Shown here piece after piece: positions 1 through 8,495 of a stretch of DNA of 21,844 nucleotides. Source of the DNA: Naegleria lovaniensis (lineage: Eukaryota; Heterolobosea; Eutetramitea; Acrasida; Naegleriidae); contig NW_025407909.1 of assembly GCF_003324165.1 (NCBI RefSeq), positions 1 to 21,844 on the forward strand, read 5' to 3'. Numbering within the stretch: the first letter of the stretch is position 1; the number at the start of each line of letters is the position of its first letter. A program made the translations under genes and the position numbers. Below the pieces are notes generated by a model, which worked only from the letters and a program-made list of their open reading frames with translations, did not search any database and was not told where the DNA came from.

Positions 1-734
1 CTCCAGTTTCAGGATTTTCAATTCGTGGAGGCGGATGTCGTTTGGGATAAACAGGTTCAATGACTGTTTCACCTGTTTCTTCATTTACATTTTTTTTCTT
101 TGAAATTGGAATTCGAATCGGTCTAATTTTCCAATACTCTGAATTTTCCTTATATTCTTCCTGAGATTGAATATATCTTCGACATCTTATTAAAAGCTTC
201 ATCGTATAGTTACTCAAAATTGCTAATAAAATTAATGTAATGACTCCTGCTAACAGCCCAGATTGTTTCAGGGCCCACGGTAACGCAAAAGATCCAGCAC
301 CTGAAATATTGGAAAATATCAATAAATTAATATTGTCACGAAATCACAATAATGTTTTTGAAAAAAATGATTCTCTAAAATGACATACCAGCAAATGTTT
401 TTGTAATATTCAAAAAAGCAGATACTGCATTTGTCTTGGAAGGTAATTGCTTTTTAATATGCACTTCATGTTCGTTCACTTTATCTCCTCCGTTGTTTTC
501 ATCGTTATGATGATGATTTATTGAACCACTTTCCATCAACAGAGATGCTCCTTCTTCGGTTGCATTATGTCCACTTTCACCATCATAATATTCTCGGTTA
601 TTCAATCCGTTTACTAAATAGCCATCTTCAGCAGTTCCTCGGAATGAATTAAATCTCAAATCCATGCCACCATCGTCGTGATAGGATGAAGAGCCATTGA
701 ATGTTGAATGAAAAGAGGGATCTAGTGATGACAT
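1..734 (-). CDS. Amino-acid permease of the AAAP (Aa_trans) family, 5' part
   Basis: Probable membrane transporter for amino acids; only the N-terminal part is inside the window. Exon 1 is 734-389 and exon 2 is 300-1, running off the left edge. The 88-nt intron (388-301) starts GTATGT and ends TTTCAG on the minus strand. Joining gives ITKTFAGAGSFALPWALKQS, the glycine-rich start of the first membrane helix typical of AAAP/SLC36/AVT carriers. A hydrophobic stretch (LLAGVITLILLAILSNYT) follows, then a charged loop. The first ~105 residues are a polar acidic tail rich in N, H, D and G, as expected for a cytosolic N-terminus. The ATG at 734 is the first in frame. Family call is from motif recognition; substrate cannot be told. 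Confidence 0.85.
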
Positions 735-1279
735 TTTTTTTGGAGTGGTGTTTAGCTACTGGAGGCGAAGGTATGCAGGAGTGCTCAACCGGAGTTTGAA
801 GCTCGACTCCGAGAAAAAGTCTGAGAGCAAAAAAGAAATCTTTGAGCAAGAATGGTCCAGTTTTAAGGCTGCTGAAACCAGGATATGTTGGACTAGGTTG
901 TCAACAGAGTCGACTCGATTTTTTCCTGAAATAGAAATTTTTTGGCAAATTCAAAAAAAACATCTGCATGATTGCCTGCAATATTGTTCGTTGAATTACT
1001 CGGTCTTTCACTTTTTACACACCACCAACAACCATCATTTCTTACTGGACCACCTTGTCCTTGCGTCCCTCATCTAACAAATACCAAAAACTGACATTTG
1101 ACGCGGCATCACATCTACTTTTTAAAAAAACAATCCACATTCCGCTTTTCAACCTACCATACAACAACAGCTCGTTTAAAAACATCATTCGTCTCGTTTA
1201 AAAACATCATCATAACGTCTGATTTTTATTTCAAACTCCCAATAACATACAACCACTACCTACTACTAACTGTGAGACA
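735..1279. other. Divergent intergenic spacer (545 bp)
   Basis: Lies between the start codons of the permease (-) and the ankyrin-hemerythrin gene (+), so it should hold both promoters. Open frames in it (745-1077 and 1098-1283) have no recognisable domain or good coding character and are rejected. The right half is C/A-rich on the + strand with several CATCA and ACCA tracts and holds one 18-bp direct repeat, listed separately. No TATA box or other motif stands out. Confidence 0.6.
1171..1210. repeat. 18-bp direct repeat, 22-bp period, two copies
   Basis: CTCGTTTAAAAACATCAT is present exactly at 1171-1188 and again at 1193-1210, separated by 4 bases. It sits 70-110 bp upstream of the ankyrin-hemerythrin start codon, so it may be part of its promoter or 5' leader. 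No function is assigned. Confidence 0.9.
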
Positions 1280-3353
1280 ATGAAAGACGAACGTTTGAGT
1301 GTTTTAGACATCATCAATACATTTGAAAGTACGAAACGGTTGAGTGTGAGTGGCATCAATGGAATGTTCGATACAAATACCATGCACTCACATTCTCTAT
1401 TTCAACTACATGATGAGGAAGATGATGACGAGTTATTGAAAAAGTCACCAGCTTGCGACTCATCAGATGAAGATGATGACACCGCAGCAGATATTAAGAG
1501 AATTTCTGCAAATATCACATCAATCGTTAATTTTTCGAGTCCAACAGAATCAAAATCACTGGAAGAGGAAAATGGAAAGTGTGAAAAATCGTTATTTAAC
1601 ATTGCTGACCTGGCATTTGAACTGCATAATACCATAACTGATGAGAAACAAATGTTGGAAACGATACAAAAAGCAGAAACGTTATCAGATCATCCTCTCG
1701 ATTTCACCAAAGATTTATTGGATCCTAAAAGAAATGCTCACTTCTTCATACAGCTGCAAAATTAGATTTTCTCACGGTTATGCAATATTTATTGGATAAA
1801 CAACCTTGCTTGCTAGAATCAAAAGATAGAGCTGAAGCAACTCCAATATTCTATGCTTGTTCGAGTGCTCATAGCAAGAGCGTGACAATGTTGGCCATTA
1901 ATGGAGCAAATTTGAATATTCATGACAAGTATGAAGCATCGCCACTCAGCGTCTCTCTCAACTCCAAGAACAAATCCAAAGGATTTTCTGTTGCACGAGT
2001 ACTGCTGGATTTCATGTGGATGTAGAATATAAGGTGTATTGTGGAAACAGCATACTTCATTTAGCTTGTCGAGAAGGTGATTTGGAAAAAGTTCAATTCA
2101 TTGTTGAAGATTTGAAACATAATATTTTCAGAAGAAATACCAAACAAGAATCGTGTTTGTTTAGAGCAGTAAGACACCCTCATGTGACTAAATATTTATT
2201 AGAATATTGTAATAATCATATTGGACATGAAAAACTTCTGAAATTACTTTTCATGAAAAATGATAAGGGACAAACAGTGATTCATCATATATGTTCAAAA
2301 GGATACCTAGAAAGTCTGATACACATTATTTCAATATTGTCTCACGACGTAGAAAAAATTGAACAATTATTTAACGAGAAGGATTCAGCTTATGGATTAA
2401 CTCCTTTACACATTTCAGTACTTTCAGAACAAGAAGGTACATTTGAATTTCTCATTCGATCTAAAGAAGTTCAATTAGATATACAAAATAAGATTGGTGA
2501 CACAGCACTTCATATTGCAGTTCGCAATGAAAATCTGCCCATGATCAAAGAGCTCTATCACTTGTACAGTTCAAAAAGTCTTCAACTCAAAAATGCTCAG
2601 AAAAAGACCATTGAAAAACTGGCAAAAGAGAGAAATATTGACTTGAAGAAGATGGAAAAAGAGCTTGAGCAAGATAATGCAGGCATTCAAAAGGAAAGCT
2701 TTTGGAGCTCATTGTTTGGAAAGAAAAAAAAAGAGAAGAGTCATAGAAACACTATGAGTTTTAGCTCACAATCAGCAACAGAGCTTCAATCAAGAATGTC
2801 CACCGTTTCTAGGAGAAATTCTCTGTTAGTTGCGGTCTCTTGGGATCCTCAAAAGTACGCTGTTGGCTACGAACAAATTGATTCCCAGCATATGCAACTA
2901 ATTGAATGGTTAAAGAATTTGAGTGAAGCTTCTCTCACAAAACAATCACATTGGGTTGTTGGTTACACTATTGGTTGTTTATTGGAGTATACAGGTGTGT
3001 ATTTGTTGTTTTATGACTTGTGTGATTAACAATATACAGAATTTCACTTTGAGGATGAAGAATTGTTAATGATGAAGTATAGAAAAGGAATTGGTGAGTA
3101 TTTGTTGTTTGTGACCTGACATGAATAACTAAAAAATTAAGGTGAGGACTATGTTAAAAAGCATCTAGAAGAGCATGAGACTTTCACTACGAAAATTCGA
3201 AACATGCAACGTGAATATGTGAAAAATCACAGTACAAGTTTGGATATTGAACTGCTGAACTACTTAATTGGTTGGCTCGTCAAACATATCAATTTTACAG
3301 ACAGGAAACTTGCTGACTTTGTAAACAACCATCCTCCAGATGAAGAGAAATAG
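1280..3353 (+). CDS. Ankyrin-repeat protein with C-terminal hemerythrin domain (two apparent frame breaks)
   Basis: Likely a cytosolic protein joining ankyrin protein-protein interaction repeats to an O2- or iron-binding hemerythrin four-helix bundle. The N-terminal ~150 residues are acidic and low-complexity. Ankyrin repeats follow (LLHTAAKLDFL, GNSILHLACREGDLEKVQFI, GLTPLHISVLSE, GDTALHIAVRNENLPMIKEL). A lysine-rich linker leads to hemerythrin at the C-terminus. Two introns inside hemerythrin, 2995-3039 and 3094-3141, restore the domain when removed. All expected diiron ligands are then visible: IDSQH, HFEDEE, HLEEH and HINFTD. The stop is TAG 3351-3353. The frame breaks near 1729-1762 and near 2005-2016. 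At each point inserting one base would rejoin the ankyrin repeat (LLH-TAA; LLDF-HVDVEY), so they may be assembly errors or real lesions. Confidence 0.85.
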
Positions 3354-3470
3354 ACAGGTGTTTCCCAGGACTTGAGAAACAACTCACGAATGAACATGTT
3401 GATTCTGCTGTCTTTCACCAAGAGCCGTTAAGCCCGCCAACTTGCAAAATTTGATTAAAAAAAATAAAAA

Positions 3471-4540
3471 ATGGGCAACTCTGGGACCAAAGAAACAGCC
3501 TCTCCTTCTCCTTCTCGATCATCAAAAGGAAGAAGCTCCTTTGCTAATACAAGCCCCAAAGCATCAACTCCTTCAAAAGAAATTGTAAGCTTGCCAAAGA
3601 GGATTTCTAGTCATCAATCAAACACGACGACACCTCTCGGATCAACTAAGAGAAAATATGAAGAAGTTCAGGTGATAACAGCCATTCATGCCAGTCAGGA
3701 CACAGAACGTGACGATGACGAAGAAGAATCGACCAATATTCAAAATGTTGTACAAGAAAGTAAAAAAGTGAAAAGAGAATCAATAACAAATAATTCCGAT
3801 CATGCATCAAGTACTGCAACAGCTCCAGCAACCGTGATTACATTCAGCGGATTTAAGAACACCAATGACAAATTTAGCAAAAATGTCAAGAAAATGTTAA
3901 CAGATGAAGCAATTAAGAACAATGTGATTGTGAAAGAAGAATCAATCGATGACCGAGGTAAGTTTTTAGTTCAAAATAAGGATGTGAATTACTGAGCTGA
4001 ATTGTGGTATAGATACTCTTTCTAATGACATCACTCACATCATTGGTAAGTTAACACTTATTCATTGTATTAATTTGACATACTAAATACATAACAGCTC
4101 CACCATATGCTAGGACAATGAAAGTTTTACAGGCGATTGCCACAGGTCGCTGGATCATGTCAACCAAATGGATTACAGAAGGAAAATGCAGTTTACATAA
4201 TTTGCACTTATTTGGCGTTAGAAGATTAGACAGGCCAATTAGTGGAAAGAAAGTTTTTTTACATGAAACCTTTTTAAAACAACATCCCACAAAAACTCTA
4301 ACTTATAAACACTGTCAAATGCTTGTCGAATTTGGAAGTGGAGATTTTACTGACAAGATTGAAGAGGCTGATTTTTGCATTGTTGGGGGTGATGAAAATT
4401 CTGCTGATGATAAACTTGTAGAAGAAAAGGAACGTATTACACAACTTTATCCTTATATGATGGTTTTGGAATGGGTAGAACTTGTGGATTTGATTTATCC
4501 TTTTTATCTTGAACAAGCTCTTAGAAAAATGGAGAAGTAA
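3471..4540 (+). CDS. Protein with C-terminal tandem BRCT-like domains
   Basis: Probable phosphopeptide-binding adaptor of DNA-damage or chromatin signalling, inferred from BRCT family knowledge. Exons are 3471-3957, 4013-4045 (a 33-nt micro-exon) and 4098-4540. Introns are GTAAG..TATAG and GTAAG..AACAG. The first ~115 residues are Ser/Thr/Lys-rich and disordered, with basic clusters STKRKYEE and SKKVKRES that could be nuclear signals. BRCT 1 starts at VITFSGFKNTNDKFSKNVKK and, across both introns, continues as DITHIIAPPYARTMKVLQAI then TGRWIMSTKWITE, the classic T-H-I and G-W core. The rest (GKKVFLHE ... YPYMMVLEWVELVDLI) resembles a second, weaker BRCT. Arrangement recalls PTIP/MDC1-type C-terminal pairs, but orthology is not claimed. 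The N-terminus MGNSGT also fits an N-myristoylation signal. Confidence 0.75.
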
Positions 4541-4742
4541 ACAATGAATTATTTGCTCAAGCATTAGTGATCTTGTGAATGTACGTCTCAGAGCCTTCTT
4601 CATCAAATCTTTCAAATTTTTTCACAAGTGTCTCACTTTTATTTCGAAAAGAAGTGCTTTTGTCGCAAATCGAGCGAATAAAAAATTGCCGAGATTCTTC
4701 TCGTTCTTCACCATCAAGCCTTCTGCCAACTCACCTCGGTGC

Positions 4743-5922
4743 ATGAAACGAACACAAGAAAACACAATGAGCGGAACACCTTCAAAGACCGTAAAATTTT
4801 CAGAAGATACCAAGGAGTCCCCAGAGATTACTCCTTCTGTTGCTTTCCCGCACATGATTATTCATGCGTATGTTTTAAGCCCAGTTTGTTTTTTTAATAT
4901 TCATCAACTTTAAATATTCGGACATTACGAAACCAATCATTGAATAGTTGGCATGATCTGGATGTAGGATCATCAGAACTTTTCAATGCCCTTATTGGTA
5001 AGTTTTGGCTCTGATGATTTTATTTGTTGATTATTCCGTTATTGGCAGAAATTCCAAAGGGAAGCAAAATCAAGTATCAATACGATACCAAGTACGGTTT
5101 ATTGAAGGTGAGCCACATCCTCTCTAGTTCGTAAGTAGTAGTATTAACAGAATTTAGAAATGACCTTTGATCCACTCATCTTCTGGACTCTTCCTGTTGA
5201 ATACGTTTGCTTCTCAATTATTTCATCATCAATTATTATTACAACATCATCAATTATTATTACAACATCATCATAACCGTACTATGAAATTTTGCCTTGC
5301 TCTAATTCTGACTTCACACAAAATCATCATATTTGTTGAATTATTCGGCGTTGCTGCCATTTTTCGCTGTAATCACAATAGATTGACCTATCCTGCTAAC
5401 TATGGCTTCATTCCACAAACATTCGGTGAGGACAAGGACCCAATTGATGTATTAGTGTTGATGCAAAGTGCTTGCCATCCAATGAGCATTGTTCGTTGTC
5501 ATCCTATTGGAGTCATGCCATTAATTGACAATGGAGTCATGGAGTACAAAGTTATTGGTAAGTTCACATCCATGCTGAAAATTGGAGTTTATTGAATTTT
5601 ATTCTCCACAGCTGTTCATGCTGATGACCCTGAGTACCGTGGAATTAACGAATTGAGTCAACTCAGACCACACATCTTGAACGAAATTAAAATCTTTTAT
5701 GAGGACTATAAGAAATTGGACAAGAACACCCAAACTGTCGTTGTAAAAGACTTTTTACCAAGATCTGAGGCAATGAAAATTATTGAGCAAGGAATTGAGG
5801 GTTACAAACAATATATCAGAGAGCAAAAGAAGTCGTTGACTTGTACAAGATATGGTTCATATCAAAACTTGTTTAAGAAAGGATTGAATCTTAGCGATAT
5901 GGATGATGAAGACGATGAATAA
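4743..5922 (+). CDS. Soluble inorganic pyrophosphatase, family I
   Basis: Hydrolyses pyrophosphate to two phosphates with Mg2+, driving biosynthetic reactions. Five exons: 4743-4867, 4948-4997, 5049-5130, 5382-5557, 5612-5922; the sum is 744 nt, giving 247 aa. Spliced protein shows the family hallmarks in order: WHDLDVG, LFNALIEIPKGSKIKYQYD (substrate/metal-binding ExPKGSxxKY), SLTYPANYGFIPQTF, the signature EDKDPIDVLVLMQ with its three metal-binding Asp, then GVMPLIDNG, HADDPEYR and FFxxYK-like IFYEDYKKLD. It ends in an acidic DMDDEDDE tail. The start is ambiguous: ATG 4743 (MKRTQENT) or ATG 4767 (MSGTPSKT). The same frame is open upstream to 4548 and encodes a K/R/F-rich peptide resembling a mitochondrial presequence, but it has no ATG. 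Intron 3 (5131-5381) is unusually long. Confidence 0.93.
5131..5381 (+). other. Long intron 3 of the pyrophosphatase gene
   Basis: This 251-nt intron (GTAAGT...AATAG) is the longest in the window. Removing it joins codon TC|A to give SSSLTYPANYG, exactly the family's conserved order. It is open in one frame into the next exon, so a naive caller could take it as coding. It includes a tandem repeat at 5224-5265. Confidence 0.85.
5224..5265 (+). repeat. 21-bp tandem repeat, two full copies plus partial
   Basis: The unit CATCATCAATTATTATTACA plus a final A occurs at 5224-5244 and 5245-5265 without mismatch, and a third partial copy follows (CATCATCA). It lies within pyrophosphatase intron 3 and probably arose by slippage. 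Confidence 0.9.
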
Positions 5923-5976
5923 ATAAGCATGATGGTGACATTTTGAAGTTGTTCATGGCCACAATGTTAAATAATA

Positions 5977-6034
5977 CAGCTTGTTGCACGCAGTCTCGAA
6001 CACCAAAGGTCTCCAAAAGACCACGCAAAGCCTC
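5977..6034 (+). repeat. Left terminal inverted repeat
   Basis: 58 bp starting CAGCTTGTTGCACGC and ending at GCCTC. It pairs with the reverse complement of 8068-8123. Similarity stops abruptly at 6034, which supports this as the inner boundary. The outer boundary is the TA at 5975-5976. Confidence 0.88.
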
Positions 6035-6145
6035 CCGTTTTGTTAATCCGATTTGGTCATGATGAAATTCATGGCATCGCACGTTGAAGGTCTCTAAATC
6101 AATTACTCCATCACCAATTTAAATAATAATTAAAATAAATTAAAT

Positions 6146-6649
6146 TTATTGATTGTTGCAAGGATTTTTTAACGTTTTAAATTTATCAGCAAAAACTGCA
6201 AATCCTTTTCCCGCATTATTTATAAACGAATAAACACAATCTAAACTTTCACGCAGTGCTTGAATTTGCTGTTTCATCTCTGCATTTTCTTTTCGCAACC
6301 TCTCAAGCTCATATGCAATCACATCGTTGTTCAAGTTCGGTATCGGAGGAGGAGACGATGGTTGTTGTTCAAACATCTCTTCAATTTCCGCAAAATCATC
6401 AGTAATATCTACAGTGCTTGATGATGATTGGGATCTAATGTTGTTAATTGAAAGACAATGAAGACATCAACATACTTACACTGCAAAACTTTGGACATCA
6501 TCGCAAGATATTTCGCTAATTTTTCGTTTGGGAGGTTGATTGTTGCATTTGGGTTGAATGTGATCTTTGATTTGTCCTACAATCGCGAAAGGAATTGGGG
6601 ACCGTTTAGACCGGTAGTTTCTTGTGCTGCTTTGGCTACGTGTGTCCAT
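6146..6649 (-). CDS. Small basic/coiled-coil protein inside the transposon
   Basis: Exon 1 is 6649-6480 and exon 2 is 6434-6146. The 45-nt intron (GTAAGTATG...CATTAG) gives an intact 152-aa frame with start ATG at 6649. The N-terminal half is basic and Ser-rich (MDTRSQSSTRNYRSKRSPIP; PPKRKISE). An acidic stretch (DITDDFAEIEEMFEQ) follows, then Pro-rich sequence, then a heptad-like helix (YELERLRKENAEMKQQIQAL) typical of a short coiled coil or leucine-zipper dimeriser. It starts only 19 nt after the stop of the zinc-knuckle gene, so the two may share a transcript or be splice products of one gene. No family recognised. Its location suggests a transposon-encoded accessory protein; this is inference. 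Confidence 0.6.
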
Positions 6650-6668
6650 TTTGAATTGGAAGATGGTT

Positions 6669-7108
6669 TCAAGGATGCATCATTTTTGAACTGCGTCTTC
6701 TCTTGTTTTTTCTTTCATTCTCTTCTCGCTGAGCTGTTGCTGCTTCCTTTTTGCGTTTTTTTTTGACTGAACAGTCCTCTTTAGTACAACTTCCATCGCA
6801 GGGCGGGTTTGTACACTTTGCTCGGTTGTGGCCTTTCTGATGGCATCCGCTGCAATAGCAAGAATAGGAATTGTTAGTTGTGTTAGGTGTAGAGGGAGTA
6901 AAATTATAAACAAACGTAGATTGTTGAGAATTTGAAAAAGGTGGTACTTGAGAATTGTTCATTGGTGTATTACTGGTGTTGCTTTGCGTAAATGTTGTTG
7001 ATTGTTTTGAGGTGTGTTTGTTGGATATATAATTTGATTGTCAATGGCTGGATAAACATTCAAACCACCAAAGTCAGTAACAAATGCTACTTGTGATTGA
7101 GTGGCCAT
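6669..7108 (-). CDS. CCHC zinc-knuckle protein inside the transposon (one apparent frame break)
   Basis: Probable nucleic-acid-binding protein. ATG at 7108 opens MATQSQVAFVTDFGGLNVYP. The frame then breaks near 6990-7015 in a CAA/ACA-rich run. One inserted base would join it to the downstream frame (TFTQSNTSNTPMNNSQ), giving about 146 aa. The middle is N/T/S/Q-rich. The core is CSGCHQKGHNRAKC, a CX2CX4HX4C zinc knuckle, followed by further cysteines (NPPCDGSCTKEDC) that could bind a second zinc. The C-terminus is highly basic (KKKRKK, KNKRRR), suiting nuclear import or DNA binding. It is divergent from the transposase with 74 bp between starts. The stop is TGA at 6669-6671. The knuckle is certain as a pattern; the role is inferred. 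Confidence 0.65.
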
Positions 7109-7182
7109 TTTTTTTTAGATTTTATTAAATTTTGATTTTTAGTTTAACGGTTGTTTATGGCGCCACTTTGTGAAAAATTCAC
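7109..7182. promoter_or_regulatory. Divergent promoter region inside the transposon
   Basis: Only 74 bp separate the zinc-knuckle ATG (-) and the transposase ATG (+), so both should be driven from here. It contains a T-run next to the minus-strand start and AT-rich sequence. No defined box is recognised. Confidence 0.4.
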
Positions 7183-7775
7183 ATGACAACACACGAAAGT
7201 AGAAGCAAACCAAGGAAGCGAGTTGTGGTTGGTTACTACCACAGCAAGAAGGTAATGGTGGCAGGCCTGAAAATATTCTCTTTCAGACAGGTTGCAAAAG
7301 CTTGGGATGCTCACCAAGCACTGTGTTTTATTGGAAAAACAGAATTGAAGAAAACGTGCAAGCTAATGTTGGTGGTGTTCGTCAATTCAAGTATGATTTA
7401 AAGGACGTGGTAAAGGCAGTACTTATTGTGAACAAAGTGTCAATGGTAAAACCATTGTCTACACTGGATGAATATGTAAATGAATTACAAAAACATGGTT
7501 ACGATTACAGCACCACATGGGTGAGTCGAGTGTTGAAGCAACTAGGTAATTCTTTCAAGAATGCTTGTTATAAGAGCAGATTGAAATATACACCAGAAAA
7601 CATCACAAAGTACATCCATTACGTTTGTGGTATGGCAGAGCTTCTTGAAAAAGTGCCGGTGTATCGTCTGAAATTCCTTGATGAAAGTAGTTTCGTGAGC
7701 AGAAATTTGTATCGGAAAAGAGGAGTTGCTCCTATTGGTTGTAGATTGATAGTTGTGAACAACACAAAGCATTAG
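7183..7775 (+). pseudogene. IS630/Tc1/mariner-like DDE transposase, 3'-truncated
   Basis: Would bind transposon ends and cut and join DNA. Start ATG 7183. A 35-nt GT..AG segment (7252-7286, GTAATG...TTTCAG) must be removed to keep frame. This yields KKTGCKSLGCSPSTVFYWKN, a helix-turn-helix (G-CSPSTVFYW) as in this family. The frame then runs to TAG 7773-7775 for 185 aa, against roughly 300-360 aa usual. The first catalytic Asp is at about residue 155 in LKFLDESSF, followed by RKRGVAPIGCRL, the typical strand after it. The second Asp and the final Asp/Glu are absent. Past the TAG the same frame still reads a hydrophobic strand (IIRVVVACFVVV) before decaying, so the 3' half seems lost. 35 nt is short for an intron here, so a small indel is the alternative. 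Confidence 0.75.
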
Positions 7776-8067
7776 ATTATTCGTGTAGTCGTTGCTTGTT
7801 TTGTTGTAGTTTTCTTGCCATGTCTCGTTTTGTGATGGTCTCTTCTCTCTTGTTTTGTAATTCTCTGCTTCACATCTCACGTTTTGTCAGTAAAATGGCC
7901 CGCGCTTCTTGTTTGTGATGTCTCTTCTCTGCACATGCTTGTTTGTGAGTTTCACAGGTCACAGTTCTGTTTTTGTGCTCGTAATGTTGGCGCTGTCAAC
8001 ATTTATATTTCTTACATGCTCGTCATTACTTTTTCTGTGCACGTCAAACGAAAAATTTCCTTTGCTA
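7776..8067. other. T/G/C-rich, A-poor tail of the transposon
   Basis: This segment stands where the missing transposase C-terminus should be. The + strand is dominated by T with TTGTTTTGT, TCTCTTCTCT and similar motifs. It contains an imperfect direct repeat (about 7825-7848 and 7907-7930, both ending TCTCTTCTCT after a GTTTGTGATG-like core). Short open frames running from here into the right inverted repeat show no protein-like pattern. Confidence 0.55.
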
Positions 8068-8123
8068 GAGGCTTGTGTGGTCTTTTGGAGACCTTGGTGT
8101 TCGAGACTGCGTGCAACAAGCTG
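8068..8123 (-). repeat. Right terminal inverted repeat
   Basis: 56 bp whose reverse complement matches 5977-6034. It lacks one A in each of two A-runs present in the left arm and has one G-to-A substitution. Followed by TA at 8124-8125. Confidence 0.88.
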
Positions 8124-8264
8124 TAGTTTATGGCATTTTAAAGCGGGCCCGTGTCACATGCCAAAAACTTGAGAGATTGCAATCATGTCGCTAGGGTGGC
8201 CGCTTCCATGTCCTCGTGGTTCACTTTCTAATGGTCAGCTTACCTAAATTGCTGGATTGTTCGA

Positions 8265-8495
8265 ATGTTAAATCAAATTTTAAGGCCAAGTCCCATTCAA
8301 CTCAAACCAACGCCGGGCCTCTTTTCTTCTGAATCTTCTTTTCATATCGCTCAAGCTCCAATGATGGTAAGTGAAGAAATTATTTCTGGTGAAACTCATG
8401 AATCGAAATTTCGGCGTAATTTTGATGAAAGGTATGAATCACTATTAAAGGTGGAGCCACATCTCGAACGACAAGCGTTGTTAACGACAAGATAA
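8265..8495 (+). CDS. Doubtful small open reading frame, 76 aa
   Basis: Starts ATG 8265 and ends TAA 8493-8495. The second half (ETHESKFRRNFDERYESLLK) is charged and looks more protein-like than random translation. It has no recognisable domain. An internal GTAAGT after ATGATG could be a splice donor, so it may be a relict exon or part of an unresolved gene. Low confidence. Confidence 0.2.
   Translation: MLNQILRPSPIQLKPTPGLFSSESSFHIAQAPMMVSEEIISGETHESKFRRNFDERYESLLKVEPHLERQALLTTR

Larger units (their letters stand above)
5977..8123. mobile_element. Tc1/mariner-type DNA transposon with extra genes, probably non-autonomous
   Basis: The ends are near-perfect inverted repeats (58 bp left, 56 bp right: one mismatch and two single-base gaps). 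Each outer end begins CAGCTTGTTGCACGCAGTCT reading inward and is flanked by TA (5975-5976 and 8124-8125). That matches TA target-site duplication by IS630/Tc1/mariner transposases. Inside lie a broken DDE transposase on + and, divergently on -, a zinc-knuckle gene and a coiled-coil gene. The left end is only 52 bp past the pyrophosphatase stop, so insertion left that gene intact. The family label rests on the TA flanks, the CAG terminus and the transposase motifs; no database comparison was made. Confidence 0.82.

Noticed and set aside
745-1077. 110-codon open frame on +
   Set aside because: It overlaps the permease 5' region, has no domain, and reads as random translation of a spacer.
5167-5595. 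Long + frame covering part of the pyrophosphatase gene
   Set aside because: Its first half translates intron 3, including the 21-bp repeat, and its end runs past a splice donor; only 5382-5557 is coding.
5891-6082. Minus-strand frame across the left inverted repeat
   Set aside because: It spans the transposon boundary and the pyrophosphatase 3' end. The protein-like look comes from the repeat itself.
7884-8172. Two overlapping + frames in the transposon tail
   Set aside because: They run through T-rich sequence and out across the right inverted repeat, with no protein pattern.
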